Positions 9,818 through 18,202 of a stretch of DNA of 64,000 nt are shown here, piece by piece. The first letter of the stretch is position 1; each line of letters starts with the position of its first letter. Under the pieces are notes generated by a model, which was not told where the DNA came from, did not search any database, and saw nothing but the letters and a program-made list of their open reading frames with translations. The translations under genes were made by a program, and so were the position numbers. The DNA is from Myxococcales bacterium (GTDB lineage: Bacteria; Myxococcota_A; Polyangia; Polyangiales; Polyangiaceae), in the NCBI GenBank assembly GCA_004193285.1, contig SECP01000021.1, positions 62,001 through 126,000 of the forward strand. The letters are read 5' to 3'.

Positions 9818-10726
9818 GTGTCCAAAGCAGCACCGCCGCTACTCGGCTTCAACAACAACGTCCGCCATCGCGGTCGGATCTTCCACATCCAAACGGAAGA
9901 CTCGGGCGTGAAGTTTCCGCGGATCGTGACGCACCTGTTCGCGGACGGCGGTCGCATCGTCAAGACCACGCGTACGGATTACACCGAGCACCTCGAGAAG
10001 CCAGACATGGCCGCGGTCGTCCGCGGGATGATGAAAGAGCAGCACAAGGCCATGTTCGCCGCGCTCCGCGCCGGGGACATGGACCCGCTGCTGGAAACCG
10101 TGTGCGGCCCGCTCGACGCCGCCAAACCGAGGGCGCCGGAAGCCGCGACGGACCCGACCAGCTCGGGCGTTTTGGAGAGCGCACGGGTGGTCGTGGCGTC
10201 CGTCGTTCCCGCAGAGCCCTCGAACCTCCCGATTCCGGTGGCACCTTCGCTGCAGCTCACCCAGCCAGCGCCGGACGCGATCATCGAGAGCATGAAGTCG
10301 CTGCGCGACACGGAGGACCCCCGTGGGCGCCGCCCCATCTCGAACCCCAATTTGCGCAAGCCCACCCCCTCGGTGACGCCGCCCGTCGGCGAGGGCTTCG
10401 AGCTGGACGTCGCGTCGCTCGACCAGAATCCGCCCAAGCCCTCGCGCACGCCCGGCCCACCGCCGAGCGCCCGCCCGCCGCGCAAGAGCAACCCCGCGCC
10501 CCGCAAATCGCGCCCGCCCATCCCGCAACGCCCCGCTCCCGCCGCCGCCGGCGCTGCCGCCGCTCCCGCTGAGGGCGCCGGCGCGCTCGGCCGCCCCCAA
10601 ACCCGCCACGCCGCCGCCCCGCCCCCGAGCGCACGCTCCATCTTCGGGGACGGCGCCATCAGCGAGCAGTCGCTCGACGAAGTGATCCTCAGCTACCTCG
10701 CCGAGGACCTGGAAGAGCCGAAGTAA
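9818..10726 (+). CDS. Hypothetical protein: conserved N-terminal domain plus Pro-rich disordered tail
   Basis: About 302 residues from GTG 9818; a TTG at 9803 would add five residues. Neither start has a clear ribosome site. The first 60 residues are compact and look conserved (NNNVRHRGRIFHIQTEDSG, then THLFADGGRIVKTTRTDY). From about residue 110 the protein is Pro/Ala/Arg-rich and low in complexity, and it ends with an acidic segment (SLDEVILSYLAEDLEEPK). No catalytic motif or membrane segment. I recall the FHIQTEDSG segment as recurring in myxobacterial hypotheticals, but no function is known to me. A strong hairpin follows the stop directly. Confidence 0.75.
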   Translation: MSKAAPPLLGFNNNVRHRGRIFHIQTEDSGVKFPRIVTHLFADGGRIVKTTRTDYTEHLEKPDMAAVVRGMMKEQHKAMFAALRAGDMDPLLETVCGPLDAAKPRAPEAATDPTSSGVLESARVVVASVVPAEPSNLPIPVAPSLQLTQPAPDAIIESMKSLRDTEDPRGRRPISNPNLRKPTPSVTPPVGEGFELDVASLDQNPPKPSRTPGPPPSARPPRKSNPAPRKSRPPIPQRPAPAAAGAAAAPAEGAGALGRPQTRHAAAPPPSARSIFGDGAISEQSLDEVILSYLAEDLEEPK

Positions 10727-10758
10727 GCGAGCGGAGCCATTGAGTGGCTCCCGCTCGC
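10727..10758. terminator. Bidirectional hairpin terminator between convergent genes
   Basis: GCGAGCGGAGCCA, loop TTGAG, TGGCTCCCGCTCGC: 13 base pairs with one bulged base, starting at the first base after the stop of the plus-strand gene. The convergent lipoprotein gene stops 30 bases beyond. There is no long T tract, as is usual in this GC range. Confidence 0.6.
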
Positions 10759-10787
10759 CGATCGCCGGTTCGGCGCTACGGACCTCG

Positions 10788-11717
10788 CTACTTCACGCAG
10801 GTGAAAATTTTGAGCGACACGTCGTCGAATAAGTAGCTCGAGGCATAGGTCGTATCGTCCTCTTCGGGGATCTCCGCGGGCTCCAACGGGTAAGAGTCGG
10901 ACTCGCCGCGGAGTCCGAGGTACCGCTTCATGCCCTGGTGTGGCGCCGCATCCCAGGTTGCCTCGAACTTCTTCCAGATCGGCGTGTCTCCCCAACCGTC
11001 CGGATGCTCCACCGGGTTGCCCCACCAGAAGGGAAGCTCGACAGGATCTTTCTCTTCCGGATCGTAGAACGCGATCAGCGCGAAGTCTTCGTTGACCTCG
11101 TCCTGCACATCGACCTGAAACAACCGATAGCCGCTGAGCGTGATCCACCCTGCGTCTTCCGGGACGACGACGTCTTCCGAATAGATCGAGCTTCGTTCCC
11201 CTTGCAGACCCGACAGATAGGAATAGTAGCTCCCGGACTTTGGCTCGAACCCTAAATCCGGATCGTTCGTGACGACGTCTAGCGCGTTCGTGGACTCCTC
11301 GAACCAGGGGCTCAATCCCTCGCTTGCGGGGCCCAATTCGAAGCTTCCGTCCGTCAAAAGCTCCACGCCAACAGGCGTACCGCCTTTGTCCTTGCAGCAG
11401 TCGATGGAGTCGCACGGCACGACCTCGAGAGGAGGAGCGCCGCCCATGCCAGCTTGACCTGTAGATTCTCCGCCCTGCCCGCCCTGCCCGCCCTGCCCGC
11501 CTACTGGCAGGTTAGGCTCGCCCCCCGCCGGTACCTGCGGTGCTCCGCTGCTGGGCGTTGAATCTGCGCCAGCGTCGCCCTGAGTCCCACCGGCGCCGAT
11601 GCTCGAACCGCCTTTACCGTCCAGGGCGGGGTCGATGTCGTAGTCGCCGAGGCCTAGTACTTGAGAGCAGCCGGCGATCGTGATCAGAGAGACGAACGCG
11701 AGGTTCAACTTGCGCAT
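10788..11717 (-). CDS. Cassette A surface lipoprotein with Gly-rich stalk
   Basis: About 309 residues from ATG 11717 (ATG 11723 is an alternative). Signal peptide with lipobox TIAGC, then SQVLGLGDYDID directly after the lipid-bearing Cys, a Gly/Ser-rich stalk with GGQ repeats (about 35-95), and a beta-rich carboxy-terminal region of some 190 residues (FEES, SGYRLFQVDV, YLFDDVSLKIF) resembling carbohydrate-binding jelly-roll modules; no family was identified with certainty. Third gene of a kinase / PEGA / lipoprotein operon, 9 bases after the PEGA gene. The post-Cys motif is shared with the lipoprotein at 47665-49194, whose outer part is otherwise different. Confidence 0.8.
   Translation of the reverse strand: MRKLNLAFVSLITIAGCSQVLGLGDYDIDPALDGKGGSSIGAGGTQGDAGADSTPSSGAPQVPAGGEPNLPVGGQGGQGGQGGESTGQAGMGGAPPLEVVPCDSIDCCKDKGGTPVGVELLTDGSFELGPASEGLSPWFEESTNALDVVTNDPDLGFEPKSGSYYSYLSGLQGERSSIYSEDVVVPEDAGWITLSGYRLFQVDVQDEVNEDFALIAFYDPEEKDPVELPFWWGNPVEHPDGWGDTPIWKKFEATWDAAPHQGMKRYLGLRGESDSYPLEPAEIPEEDDTTYASSYLFDDVSLKIFTCVK
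11472..11498 (-). repeat. Three tandem copies of a 9-base unit inside a lipoprotein gene
   Basis: GCCCTGCCC is repeated exactly three times. On the coding strand it specifies a GGQ tripeptide repeat in the Gly-rich stalk. Such perfect repeats can change copy number by slippage without breaking the frame. Confidence 0.8.
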
Positions 11718-11726
11718 GGCCACCCC

Positions 11727-12803
11727 TCAGAACGTCCCGTTGAGGCCGGCGGAGTTGCCGCCGAACCAGGGGTGCACCTTCAGGCCTTGGTGGGCGACCT
11801 TGGGCGCGGCCGTGCTGGCGCTGTTGCTGCTGTTGCCGGTGAGCAGGAGCACGATGCCGGCGCCGACGCCGACGAAGCCGACCGCGAATCCCACCGTGGA
11901 GACGGTGGCGAGGCTCTTCGCGCTGTCCAGCGTGCTCTCCTGATCGGAGGGGCACCGCTTGCCTTCGCAGCCTTCCAGATCGCTCTTTTTGCCGAGGGCG
12001 AGGAAGCCGGTGACGCCGCCGACGATGAGGCCGGCGCCGCCGACCCCGAGCGCGACGTAAGCGAGGGTGTTGTTCTTCTTGGGCGAGGTATCGCTCGGAG
12101 GAGCCGGCGGGGGCGCGACGACGACGGGCGCCGGCGCGGGAGGCGGCGTTTCCGCCAGGGCGCTCGGATCCTTTTGGAGCTTGAGGGTGAGCTCTTGGCT
12201 TGCGCCCTCCGTGAGCGTCACGCTCGACTTCTGTTGGAGGTAGCCGGGCGCGGTGACGATGACCTCGTGGGTGCCCGGGTCCGTGGGGCGCTCCGCTCCG
12301 AGGAGCGCGGCTGGGATCGGTGAGCCAGCAACCGTGACGCTCGGCTTCGCGTCCGGCGGGTCCACCTTGACGGTCAAGTGAGCGATCTTCGGCAGCGCGG
12401 TGTTGAGCACGCCCTTGGCGCGGGTTTGCGCGTCACGAAAGGCTTTGGGAGCGTTGGGCGCGAGCTCTTCGCGCACCACGCGGTTCAGGTTCTCGGTGCC
12501 GACCACGATTTGGCCGACGTTTACCTGGCATTCCCCGAGGCGGCCGAGGATGGAGGGCGCGTGGTAGAGCGACTCCGCGCGGGACAGCTTTTCGATCGCC
12601 CCTTTGCAGTCGCCCGCGTCCGCCAGCTTGATGCCCTGTAGGCCGAGCGAGCGCGCCGCGGCCACGTTCTCTGCCTGCGGCTGTTCTTGAGCGAACGCGG
12701 CGGGAGCGATCAAGGTGGAGGTGAGGGTCGTTGCGAGGAGCAACGCCGTGAAACGCGTTTTGGCGTCGGCGCGCCGAGCAATGGAGCAAGTCGTCATAAG
12801 CAC
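11727..12803 (-). CDS. Cassette A TPR/PEGA envelope protein
   Basis: 358 residues. Signal peptide ending AFAQE, a helical TPR-like region (about 40-140), a PEGA-type beta domain (PGTHEVIVTAPGYLQQ; about 145-230), a Pro-rich linker, and two hydrophobic segments around YVALGVGGAGLIVGG and TVSTVGFAVGFVGVG. These flank a loop containing a Cys pair (SDLEGCEGKRC). The protein ends GGNSAGLNGTF. It lies 37 bases downstream of a membrane Ser/Thr kinase gene and just before a lipoprotein gene. The paralogue at 49191-50171 has the same order of parts, including the Cys-pair loop. Probable role, inferred: envelope adaptor linking kinase to surface lipoprotein. Confidence 0.85.
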   Translation of the reverse strand: MLMTTCSIARRADAKTRFTALLLATTLTSTLIAPAAFAQEQPQAENVAAARSLGLQGIKLADAGDCKGAIEKLSRAESLYHAPSILGRLGECQVNVGQIVVGTENLNRVVREELAPNAPKAFRDAQTRAKGVLNTALPKIAHLTVKVDPPDAKPSVTVAGSPIPAALLGAERPTDPGTHEVIVTAPGYLQQKSSVTLTEGASQELTLKLQKDPSALAETPPPAPAPVVVAPPPAPPSDTSPKKNNTLAYVALGVGGAGLIVGGVTGFLALGKKSDLEGCEGKRCPSDQESTLDSAKSLATVSTVGFAVGFVGVGAGIVLLLTGNSSNSASTAAPKVAHQGLKVHPWFGGNSAGLNGTF

Positions 12804-12840
12804 CCGGCTGCCTTTTTACATCAGCTGGGTTGGCTTTCGC

Positions 12841-14340
12841 TCAGAAACCGAGATCGGAGCCGACAGCTTTGGAGGCCGGTGCGATCGGCGCAGGGGCAGT
12901 CACCCCGCCTTTTGCCCTCTTCTTTGGAGCTTCCGCCGCACGCAGCGGTGCCGCGGAGCTGGTAGCTCCTTCAGCAGCGACACTGGAAACGGGCTCGGGA
13001 GTCGGCGCGGGTGCAGGCCACGGCGCGGAAGCCAGCGCGCGAGACGCGGGCTCGCGGCTTGGGCTCGCGCTCGGCGGCGCAGCGGCGGAACCGGGCTCTA
13101 GCGCTGGCTCCTGCGCGCCCACGAAACGCAGCACGATTCCGAGCAGCGCGAGCGCGGTGAGGCCGATCACCGCTCCCGCGACCCAGGCAGCCAGCTTGCG
13201 GCGCGGCGGCGGCGTCCACTCCTCGCCGGTGATGGCGCGGGCTCGCGGCTCCGAATGGATGGCGATGGCGATCGGAGCCGTGATCGCGCCGGGCGCGGGA
13301 ACGCCCTCGGAGCTCAAGGCCTGGGTGCGGGCGAGACCGAGCGGGGAGCCCTCGGCCTGCAAATTGGCGACGGCGGGCGGCGCCGCAAAGCCAACGAGGG
13401 TCTCCGGGGCGATGCGGCCTTCCGGCACCGACTGATGTTTGGACGGCGGCGACGCGCCGCACGCCGCCTGCAGCGCTTCGGTCATCTCGTCCGCGCTTTG
13501 GAAGCGCTCGAGCGGCTCCCTGGCGCAAGCGCGCTGAAACCAATGCTCCACCGCTTCCGGCAACCAAGGCGCCTTCGCGCGCAGCCGCGGTAGCGGCAGC
13601 GTGCAGATGCTGACGAGGATCTCGCTGTAATTCGGAGAGTAATGAGCGTAGTCGCCGGTGAGCATGTGAAACAGGCACATGCCGAGCGAGTACAAGTCCG
13701 CGCGGTGGTCTACGCTGCTCGCTCCGCGCACCTGCTCGGGGCTCATGAACAGCGGGGTGCCGAGCACGGTACCAGCTTGCGTGGTGCCCTTCTCCCCGTG
13801 CTCGATCTTGGCAATGCCGAAGTCCAGCACCTTGGCGACCCAGCCGGCGTCTTCGTCTTCACTCTGAACGAGGAAAATGTTCGCCGGCTTCAGGTCGCGG
13901 TGCACGATGCCTTCCGCGTGCGCGCGAGCGAGCGCCCGGCCCACGTGAGTCACGATACGCACCGCGTCCGCGAGCGGGACGTCGTGCTCGCGCTCCAAGC
14001 GCTGCTCGAGGGTCTCGCCCTCCAGGTACTCGAGCACGATGTAAGGATTGCCCTCGGGCGTCTCCCCGTCGTCGATGACTTGCACGACATGGCGCGACCG
14101 CAGCTTGGCGGCTGCCTTGGCCTCCACGCTGAAGCGCGCCCGCGCCTCCGCAGACTGCGAGTGCTCACTGCTGATGAGCTTGATCGCGACGCGCTGCCCC
14201 AGCGAGAAGTGCACCGCGCGGTAAACGACGCCCATGGCGCCGCGCCCGATCTCCTCCTCCAGCCGGTATTTGCCGGCGATCATCAGCCCGGGTCGTAAGT
14301 GATCGGGCAGCCCGGTCGGCAGCGAAACCGTTCCGCTCAT
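12841..14340 (-). CDS. Cassette A membrane Ser/Thr protein kinase (Hanks type)
   Basis: 499 residues. Kinase domain at about 25-290: Gly loop GRGAMGVVY (32-40), Lys54 in VAIK, HRDLKPAN (147-154), DFG at 173-175 and SPEQ at the activation-loop end, so it should be active. A Pro/Ala-rich linker leads to one membrane helix at about 384-407, then an exported tail that is Ala/Pro-rich, has a basic patch (KKRAKGG) and ends SDLGF. It starts the kinase / PEGA / lipoprotein operon. The kinase at 50188-51591 has the same layout, including a basic patch and a terminal D-x-G-hydrophobic motif (PDYGI). Confidence 0.93.
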   Translation of the reverse strand: MSGTVSLPTGLPDHLRPGLMIAGKYRLEEEIGRGAMGVVYRAVHFSLGQRVAIKLISSEHSQSAEARARFSVEAKAAAKLRSRHVVQVIDDGETPEGNPYIVLEYLEGETLEQRLEREHDVPLADAVRIVTHVGRALARAHAEGIVHRDLKPANIFLVQSEDEDAGWVAKVLDFGIAKIEHGEKGTTQAGTVLGTPLFMSPEQVRGASSVDHRADLYSLGMCLFHMLTGDYAHYSPNYSEILVSICTLPLPRLRAKAPWLPEAVEHWFQRACAREPLERFQSADEMTEALQAACGASPPSKHQSVPEGRIAPETLVGFAAPPAVANLQAEGSPLGLARTQALSSEGVPAPGAITAPIAIAIHSEPRARAITGEEWTPPPRRKLAAWVAGAVIGLTALALLGIVLRFVGAQEPALEPGSAAAPPSASPSREPASRALASAPWPAPAPTPEPVSSVAAEGATSSAAPLRAAEAPKKRAKGGVTAPAPIAPASKAVGSDLGF

Positions 14341-14395
14341 GGGGTTGTGCTCTGCATCCGCTCGGGCACGGCCCAGCCGCGCAGCGAGCCGCAGC

Positions 14396-14842
14396 TTACG
14401 TCCCGGGCCGCTGGCCGTCGAGATCCGCGAGCACGCCCAAGCTTTCCGCCTCTGTCCCTCCGTACGATTCGCTCTCCCAAGCGGCGAGGATCTCTTTGGC
14501 GACCTGCTCGCTCGTCGAGCGCAGGCTCAAGGCCAGCACGTTGGCGTCGTTCCATTTGCGGGCGCCGCGCGCCGTCTCCGCGTCCGCACAAAGCGCCGCG
14601 CGCACCCCCGAGACCTTGTTGGCGGCGATGCTGACGCCGGTTCCTGTCCAGCAGCAGACCACGCCCCAGTCCGCACGGCCTGCGGCGACGGCCTCCGCCA
14701 CTCGGCGAGCAGTTCGCCCCCACTCTTCCGCTTCGCCGGCGGCCTTGCCGTAGCGGGTCACGTCGTGCCCGCCGCTCGTCAGCGTTTCGATGATGACGTC
14801 CACCACGTGCGCCTGATCGTCGGCGCCGAGAGCGATGCGCAT
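14396..14842 (-). CDS. RpiB/LacAB-family sugar-phosphate isomerase, divergent subgroup
   Basis: 148 residues, the family length. The core CCWTGTGVSIAANKV matches the phosphate loop and carries the Cys that acts as base in ribose-5-phosphate isomerase B. Two His residues of E. coli RpiB are missing: the DH near the amino terminus is DD (GADDQ), and the ring-opening His of RQHND is Trp (RKWNDANVL). A WNDANVLALSLR form occurs, from memory, in other bacterial RpiB-like proteins, so this is a subgroup rather than a decayed gene. Substrate may differ from ribose-5-phosphate. It stands between hslO and the cassette A kinase. Confidence 0.8.
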   Translation of the reverse strand: MRIALGADDQAHVVDVIIETLTSGGHDVTRYGKAAGEAEEWGRTARRVAEAVAAGRADWGVVCCWTGTGVSIAANKVSGVRAALCADAETARGARKWNDANVLALSLRSTSEQVAKEILAAWESESYGGTEAESLGVLADLDGQRPGT

Positions 14843-14929
14843 GGTGCTCAGGTTAGCAAGCGGCCAGTAGCCACGGTAGGGCCCTCTCGAGCGCGAGTCG
14901 CGAGCCCCTGACGAGCGGCAGCGCGAAGC

Positions 14930-15787
14930 CTAGGACTGGTTCAGCAGACCCTGCAGCCGCGCAGGGGGAATGCGAAACTCGCGCTTGCAGTACTCGCACG
15001 CGATCTCCAGCACTTCCCCGCTGGACAGCAGGTGCTCGATGTCCTGCTTGGGCAATGTGGCGATCGCGGACACGACCCGTAGCTCGTTGCACCAGCATTC
15101 GAAGCCGACGGAGCTCTCCTCCAACCGGGTGTAGGCCATCCCGTAGAGCAGCTCTTCGAGCAAAGCTTCCGGCGAAAAATTGGCGTCCTTCAGCTGGGCG
15201 TCGATATTCTCGAAGTCCTTCAGCCGCTCGGTCATGACCATGAGCGGGCCACGGCCCACCTCCGGCAGGAGCTGGACCAGGTAACCGCCCGCCGCGGTCA
15301 CGCGGTCCTGCTCGAGCACCGTGCCCAGGGCCAACATGGATACGACCTGCTCCGAGGTCTGCATGTATTCCATGAGCGCGCGGGAGATGCTGCCCTCGCC
15401 CGCGGGCACTTCGACGAAGCCTTGGTTGATCTTGCCGTCCGGCAGCGTGCGCATCATTTGCATGATCGCTCCGGGGCCTACGGACACTTGTGTGGAGCCG
15501 CTCGAGAGCTGAACGAGGCCGCGCGTCTTGCCAGACGGGTGCGAGTCCGCCACCAAGCTGCCGCTGCCGCCGAGCCCCTTGAGGATGCCTTGCACCCGTA
15601 GATTGGGGGCCATGGTCTCCCGGAACAGCACGGAGCCAGTGACCAGGTCGCCGAGGTGGCGGCCCGTTTCCCCTTGGGCGCTTTGGGCCGAGAGCACGCT
15701 CTGCACCGTGTCGGTGGTGCGCGCGACGATCACACGGAAAGCGCCGTCGTCAGTGATGGCGCGCAGGACGGAGTCGTTACTTTGCAT
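14930..15787 (-). CDS. hslO: Redox-regulated chaperone Hsp33
   Basis: 285 residues from the ATG at 15787 (MQSNDSVLRA); the longer frame back to 15865 overlaps yacG and is rejected. Cytoplasmic holdase activated by oxidation and unfolding. The zinc switch is complete: CWC at about 231-233 and CEYC at 264-267, the C-x-C / C-x-x-C pattern of the family. It lies four bases downstream of yacG and is probably cotranscribed with it. Confidence 0.94.
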   Translation of the reverse strand: MQSNDSVLRAITDDGAFRVIVARTTDTVQSVLSAQSAQGETGRHLGDLVTGSVLFRETMAPNLRVQGILKGLGGSGSLVADSHPSGKTRGLVQLSSGSTQVSVGPGAIMQMMRTLPDGKINQGFVEVPAGEGSISRALMEYMQTSEQVVSMLALGTVLEQDRVTAAGGYLVQLLPEVGRGPLMVMTERLKDFENIDAQLKDANFSPEALLEELLYGMAYTRLEESSVGFECWCNELRVVSAIATLPKQDIEHLLSSGEVLEIACEYCKREFRIPPARLQGLLNQS

Positions 15788-15791
15788 GGTT

Positions 15792-15980
15792 TCAGGAGAG
15801 CGTGTGGTCGTCGCTGTCTTCGGTGCCGTCTTCACGTGACGAGACGGGGATGCGGTACGCCTCACTCAGCCAGTTGCCGAGATCGATCATTTTGCAGGGC
15901 GTGGAGCAAAAGGGGCGCGGGCCGTGGTCGTCGGGGGCGTCGACGATGACCCGCTTGCAGATGGGACACTCGATGCGCAT
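15792..15980 (-). CDS. yacG: YacG-type zinc protein, DNA gyrase inhibitor family
   Basis: 62 residues from ATG 15980 (MRIECPICKRVIV). Zinc ligands are CPIC at 5-8 and CSTPC further on, followed by KMIDLGNWLSEAYRIP, the signature of the family that binds GyrB in E. coli. The longer frame to 16115 reads back into the Nudix gene and is rejected. The carboxy-terminal tail is acidic. It sits between the Nudix hydrolase and hslO genes. Confidence 0.92.
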   Translation of the reverse strand: MRIECPICKRVIVDAPDDHGPRPFCSTPCKMIDLGNWLSEAYRIPVSSREDGTEDSDDHTLS

Positions 15981-16015
15981 GACGCGGCGAGTGTAGCAGA
16001 AGCCCGCCGGAACGC

Positions 16016-16564
16016 TCAGTCCAGCGGCGGGCCGAGCCTCAGAAGCTCGCGGAGCGCGCGCGCATGGGAAGGGAAGGCCAGGTCCTCGTCCGATAGGGCG
16101 TCCGGTGCGGCCCACACCACCTCCGTCACCTCGTCCAGCGCCATGGCCTCGCGGCTCGTCACGCGCGCGCAGAAGAACAAGTCGATGACGGGGTATTCCA
16201 CGCCACGGTACGCGTACAGGTTGGGGAAACTGGCCAGAAACTTCACACTTCCGAGCGTCACCCCCGCCTCCTCTCGGACCTCACGCACGGCGGCGTGCTC
16301 GGCGGTCTCCGCGCGGTCCAAGAAGCCGCCGGGCAGTGCGAGCTTGTCCTTGCCGGGCTCCCGAGCGCGGCGAATGAACAGCACGTGCCCATCGGGGCCG
16401 ATGACCACGCCCGACGAGGAAACCGCGACGTTGTAGTAGTAGACGAAGCCGCACGCGTCGCAGGTGAAGCGCGTCGCGTCCACCTCCGCCCCGCGGGGGG
16501 CGGCGCAGCTCGGGCAGTGCAGAAACAGCGCGCTCGGAGGAGCGCTCGGGAGCTCCGTGGCCAC
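16016..16564 (-). CDS. Nudix hydrolase with N-terminal zinc ribbon
   Basis: 182 residues. A four-Cys zinc ribbon (CPSC, CDAC at about 17-39) precedes the Nudix fold. The Nudix box is complete: GGFLDRAETAEHAAVREVRE followed by EAG, fitting G-x5-E-x7-RE-x2-EE-x-G. This architecture recalls NADH pyrophosphatase (NudC) and related enzymes; the SQPWPFPxS motif of true NudC is not seen, so the nucleotide substrate is open. Starts three bases after hemL, so the two are likely cotranscribed. Confidence 0.88.
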   Translation of the reverse strand: MATELPSAPPSALFLHCPSCAAPRGAEVDATRFTCDACGFVYYYNVAVSSSGVVIGPDGHVLFIRRAREPGKDKLALPGGFLDRAETAEHAAVREVREEAGVTLGSVKFLASFPNLYAYRGVEYPVIDLFFCARVTSREAMALDEVTEVVWAAPDALSDEDLAFPSHARALRELLRLGPPLD

Positions 16565-16567
16565 CGG

Positions 16568-17845
16568 TCAGGCCTCCAGCGCTGCGCGCGCGGCTTCTAC
16601 GGTGCGGTCGATGTCTTCTTCCGAGTGGGCCGCAGAGACGAACGCGGCCTCGAACTGCGAGGGGGGGAAGTAGACGCCGCGCTGCGCGAGCGCGCGGTGA
16701 AAACGCCCAAAAAGCTCGCGGTCCGACTGCGCCGCGTCGGTCCAGCTGCGAACGGGGCCGCGGTGGAAGAACAGCGTCAGCATCGAGCCCACGCGCTGCA
16801 CGACCCCGCTCACGTTGGCGTCGCGCAGCGCTCGCTCCAGCCCGACTTGGAGCCGGCTGGACATGGCCTCCAGGTGCTCGTACACGCCCGCATCCAGCCG
16901 CTCGAGGGTCGCCAAGCCGGCTGCGATCGCGAGCGGGCTACCGCTCAGGGTGCCCGCTTGGTAAACCGCGCCGAGGGGCGCAATGCACTCCATGATGGCG
17001 CGCTTACCGCCGTAGACGGCGAGCGGCATCCCCCCGCCCACGACCTTGCCCAGGCAGGTCATGTCGGGGTTCATTCCGAAGAGCCCCTGGGCCCCGCCCG
17101 CAGAAAGCCGTGAGCCGGTCATCACCTCGTCGAAAATGGAGACCGCACCGTGGTCCCGGCACAGCTCCAGAATGCGCTCCAGAAAGCCGGGCTGCGGCGG
17201 CACCAAGCCCATGTTCCCGACCACCGGCTCCACGATGACGGCCGCGATCCGGCTGCCTTCCCGCGCAAAGAGCTCGCCCAGGGCGCTCTCGTCGTTGAAC
17301 GGCAAGCTCGCGGTGCTGGCGACTACGCCCGCGGGGACGCCCGCCGAATCCGGATTGCCGAAGGTGGCGAGCCCACTGCCGGCTTTCACGAGCAAGCCGT
17401 CCGAGTGGCCGTGGTAGCAGCCGTCGAACTTGACGATCACGTCGCGCCCCGTGAAGCCGCGTGCCGCGCGAAGGGCGCTCATCGTGGCTTCCGTACCGCT
17501 GGACACGCAGCGCAGCATCTCCACGCTCGGGTACCGAGCGATGATTGCTTCCGCGAACTGCACCTCGAGCTCGGTGGGTGCGCCGAAGCCGAGCCCGTGC
17601 TCGGCGCGCTCTTGGACCGCCTTCACCACGTCCGGGTGGGCGTGCCCCAGGATGGCGGGGCCCCAGCTCCCGACGTAGTCCAGGTATTCGCGGCCGTCGG
17701 CGGCGAATAGCTTGGAGCCCTTGGCTCCGCGGATGAAGATGGGTGCTCCGCCGACGGCGCGGAACGCGCGCACGGGCGAATTGACACCTCCGGGCAGCAG
17801 TCGTTCCGCTCGCTCGAGCAGGCGCGCTGACGTCTCGTCGCTCAT
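16568..17845 (-). CDS. hemL: Glutamate-1-semialdehyde 2,1-aminomutase
   Basis: 425 residues. PLP enzyme that makes 5-aminolevulinate in the C5 heme pathway, the step after HemA, which is encoded at 43184-44572. The PLP Lys is about residue 267 in CLGKVVGGGMP; PGGVNSPVRAF at 18-28 and SSGTEATMSALRAARG at 115-130 are family signatures. First gene of a run hemL - Nudix - yacG - hslO with very short gaps. Confidence 0.96.
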   Translation of the reverse strand: MSDETSARLLERAERLLPGGVNSPVRAFRAVGGAPIFIRGAKGSKLFAADGREYLDYVGSWGPAILGHAHPDVVKAVQERAEHGLGFGAPTELEVQFAEAIIARYPSVEMLRCVSSGTEATMSALRAARGFTGRDVIVKFDGCYHGHSDGLLVKAGSGLATFGNPDSAGVPAGVVASTASLPFNDESALGELFAREGSRIAAVIVEPVVGNMGLVPPQPGFLERILELCRDHGAVSIFDEVMTGSRLSAGGAQGLFGMNPDMTCLGKVVGGGMPLAVYGGKRAIMECIAPLGAVYQAGTLSGSPLAIAAGLATLERLDAGVYEHLEAMSSRLQVGLERALRDANVSGVVQRVGSMLTLFFHRGPVRSWTDAAQSDRELFGRFHRALAQRGVYFPPSQFEAAFVSAAHSEEDIDRTVEAARAALEA

Positions 17846-18202
17846 GGCCGGGTTCTACCTCACGAACGCCGCGGTGGGCGCGAGTTACTCGGTGCCGCTC
17901 AGCGGACAGCCTGCGCCCCCCGGCGCCGGGGCCCGGTTCCGCCGTGCGCGGGTTCGCTGACGACTGCCCTCGTGCGCACGATGTGCAACTCAGGCGACTC
18001 TTTCCAGGGAGACCCAAGCGCGCTGAGCCGCAGGTTTGGTCGCTGCCCACCTAACTACTGGAAATTACTTGCGAATGCGTTGCCGCGTTCGATGAGTCGC
18101 GACCTGGCCTCTCGGCCGCTGCTCGGCCTTCGCGCCGCGTCCACGATGATTCCGTTTTCGGGTCGATGGGGTGACGATCGCGAGCTGCCGCGAGAGGGCG
18201 CT
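17846..18202. other. Intergenic region, 357 bases, between the ABC exporter and hemL
   Basis: No gene recognised. A perfect 14-base palindrome CCCCGGCGCCGGGG lies at 17918-17931, 73 bases upstream of hemL, and a short AT-richer stretch at about 18050-18080 could hold the hemL promoter; no clear -35/-10 pair was found. Confidence 0.4.

Noticed and set aside
15981..16115. Longer start for yacG overlapping the Nudix gene
   Set aside because: The extra 45 residues have no family resemblance and overlap real coding sequence on the same strand.
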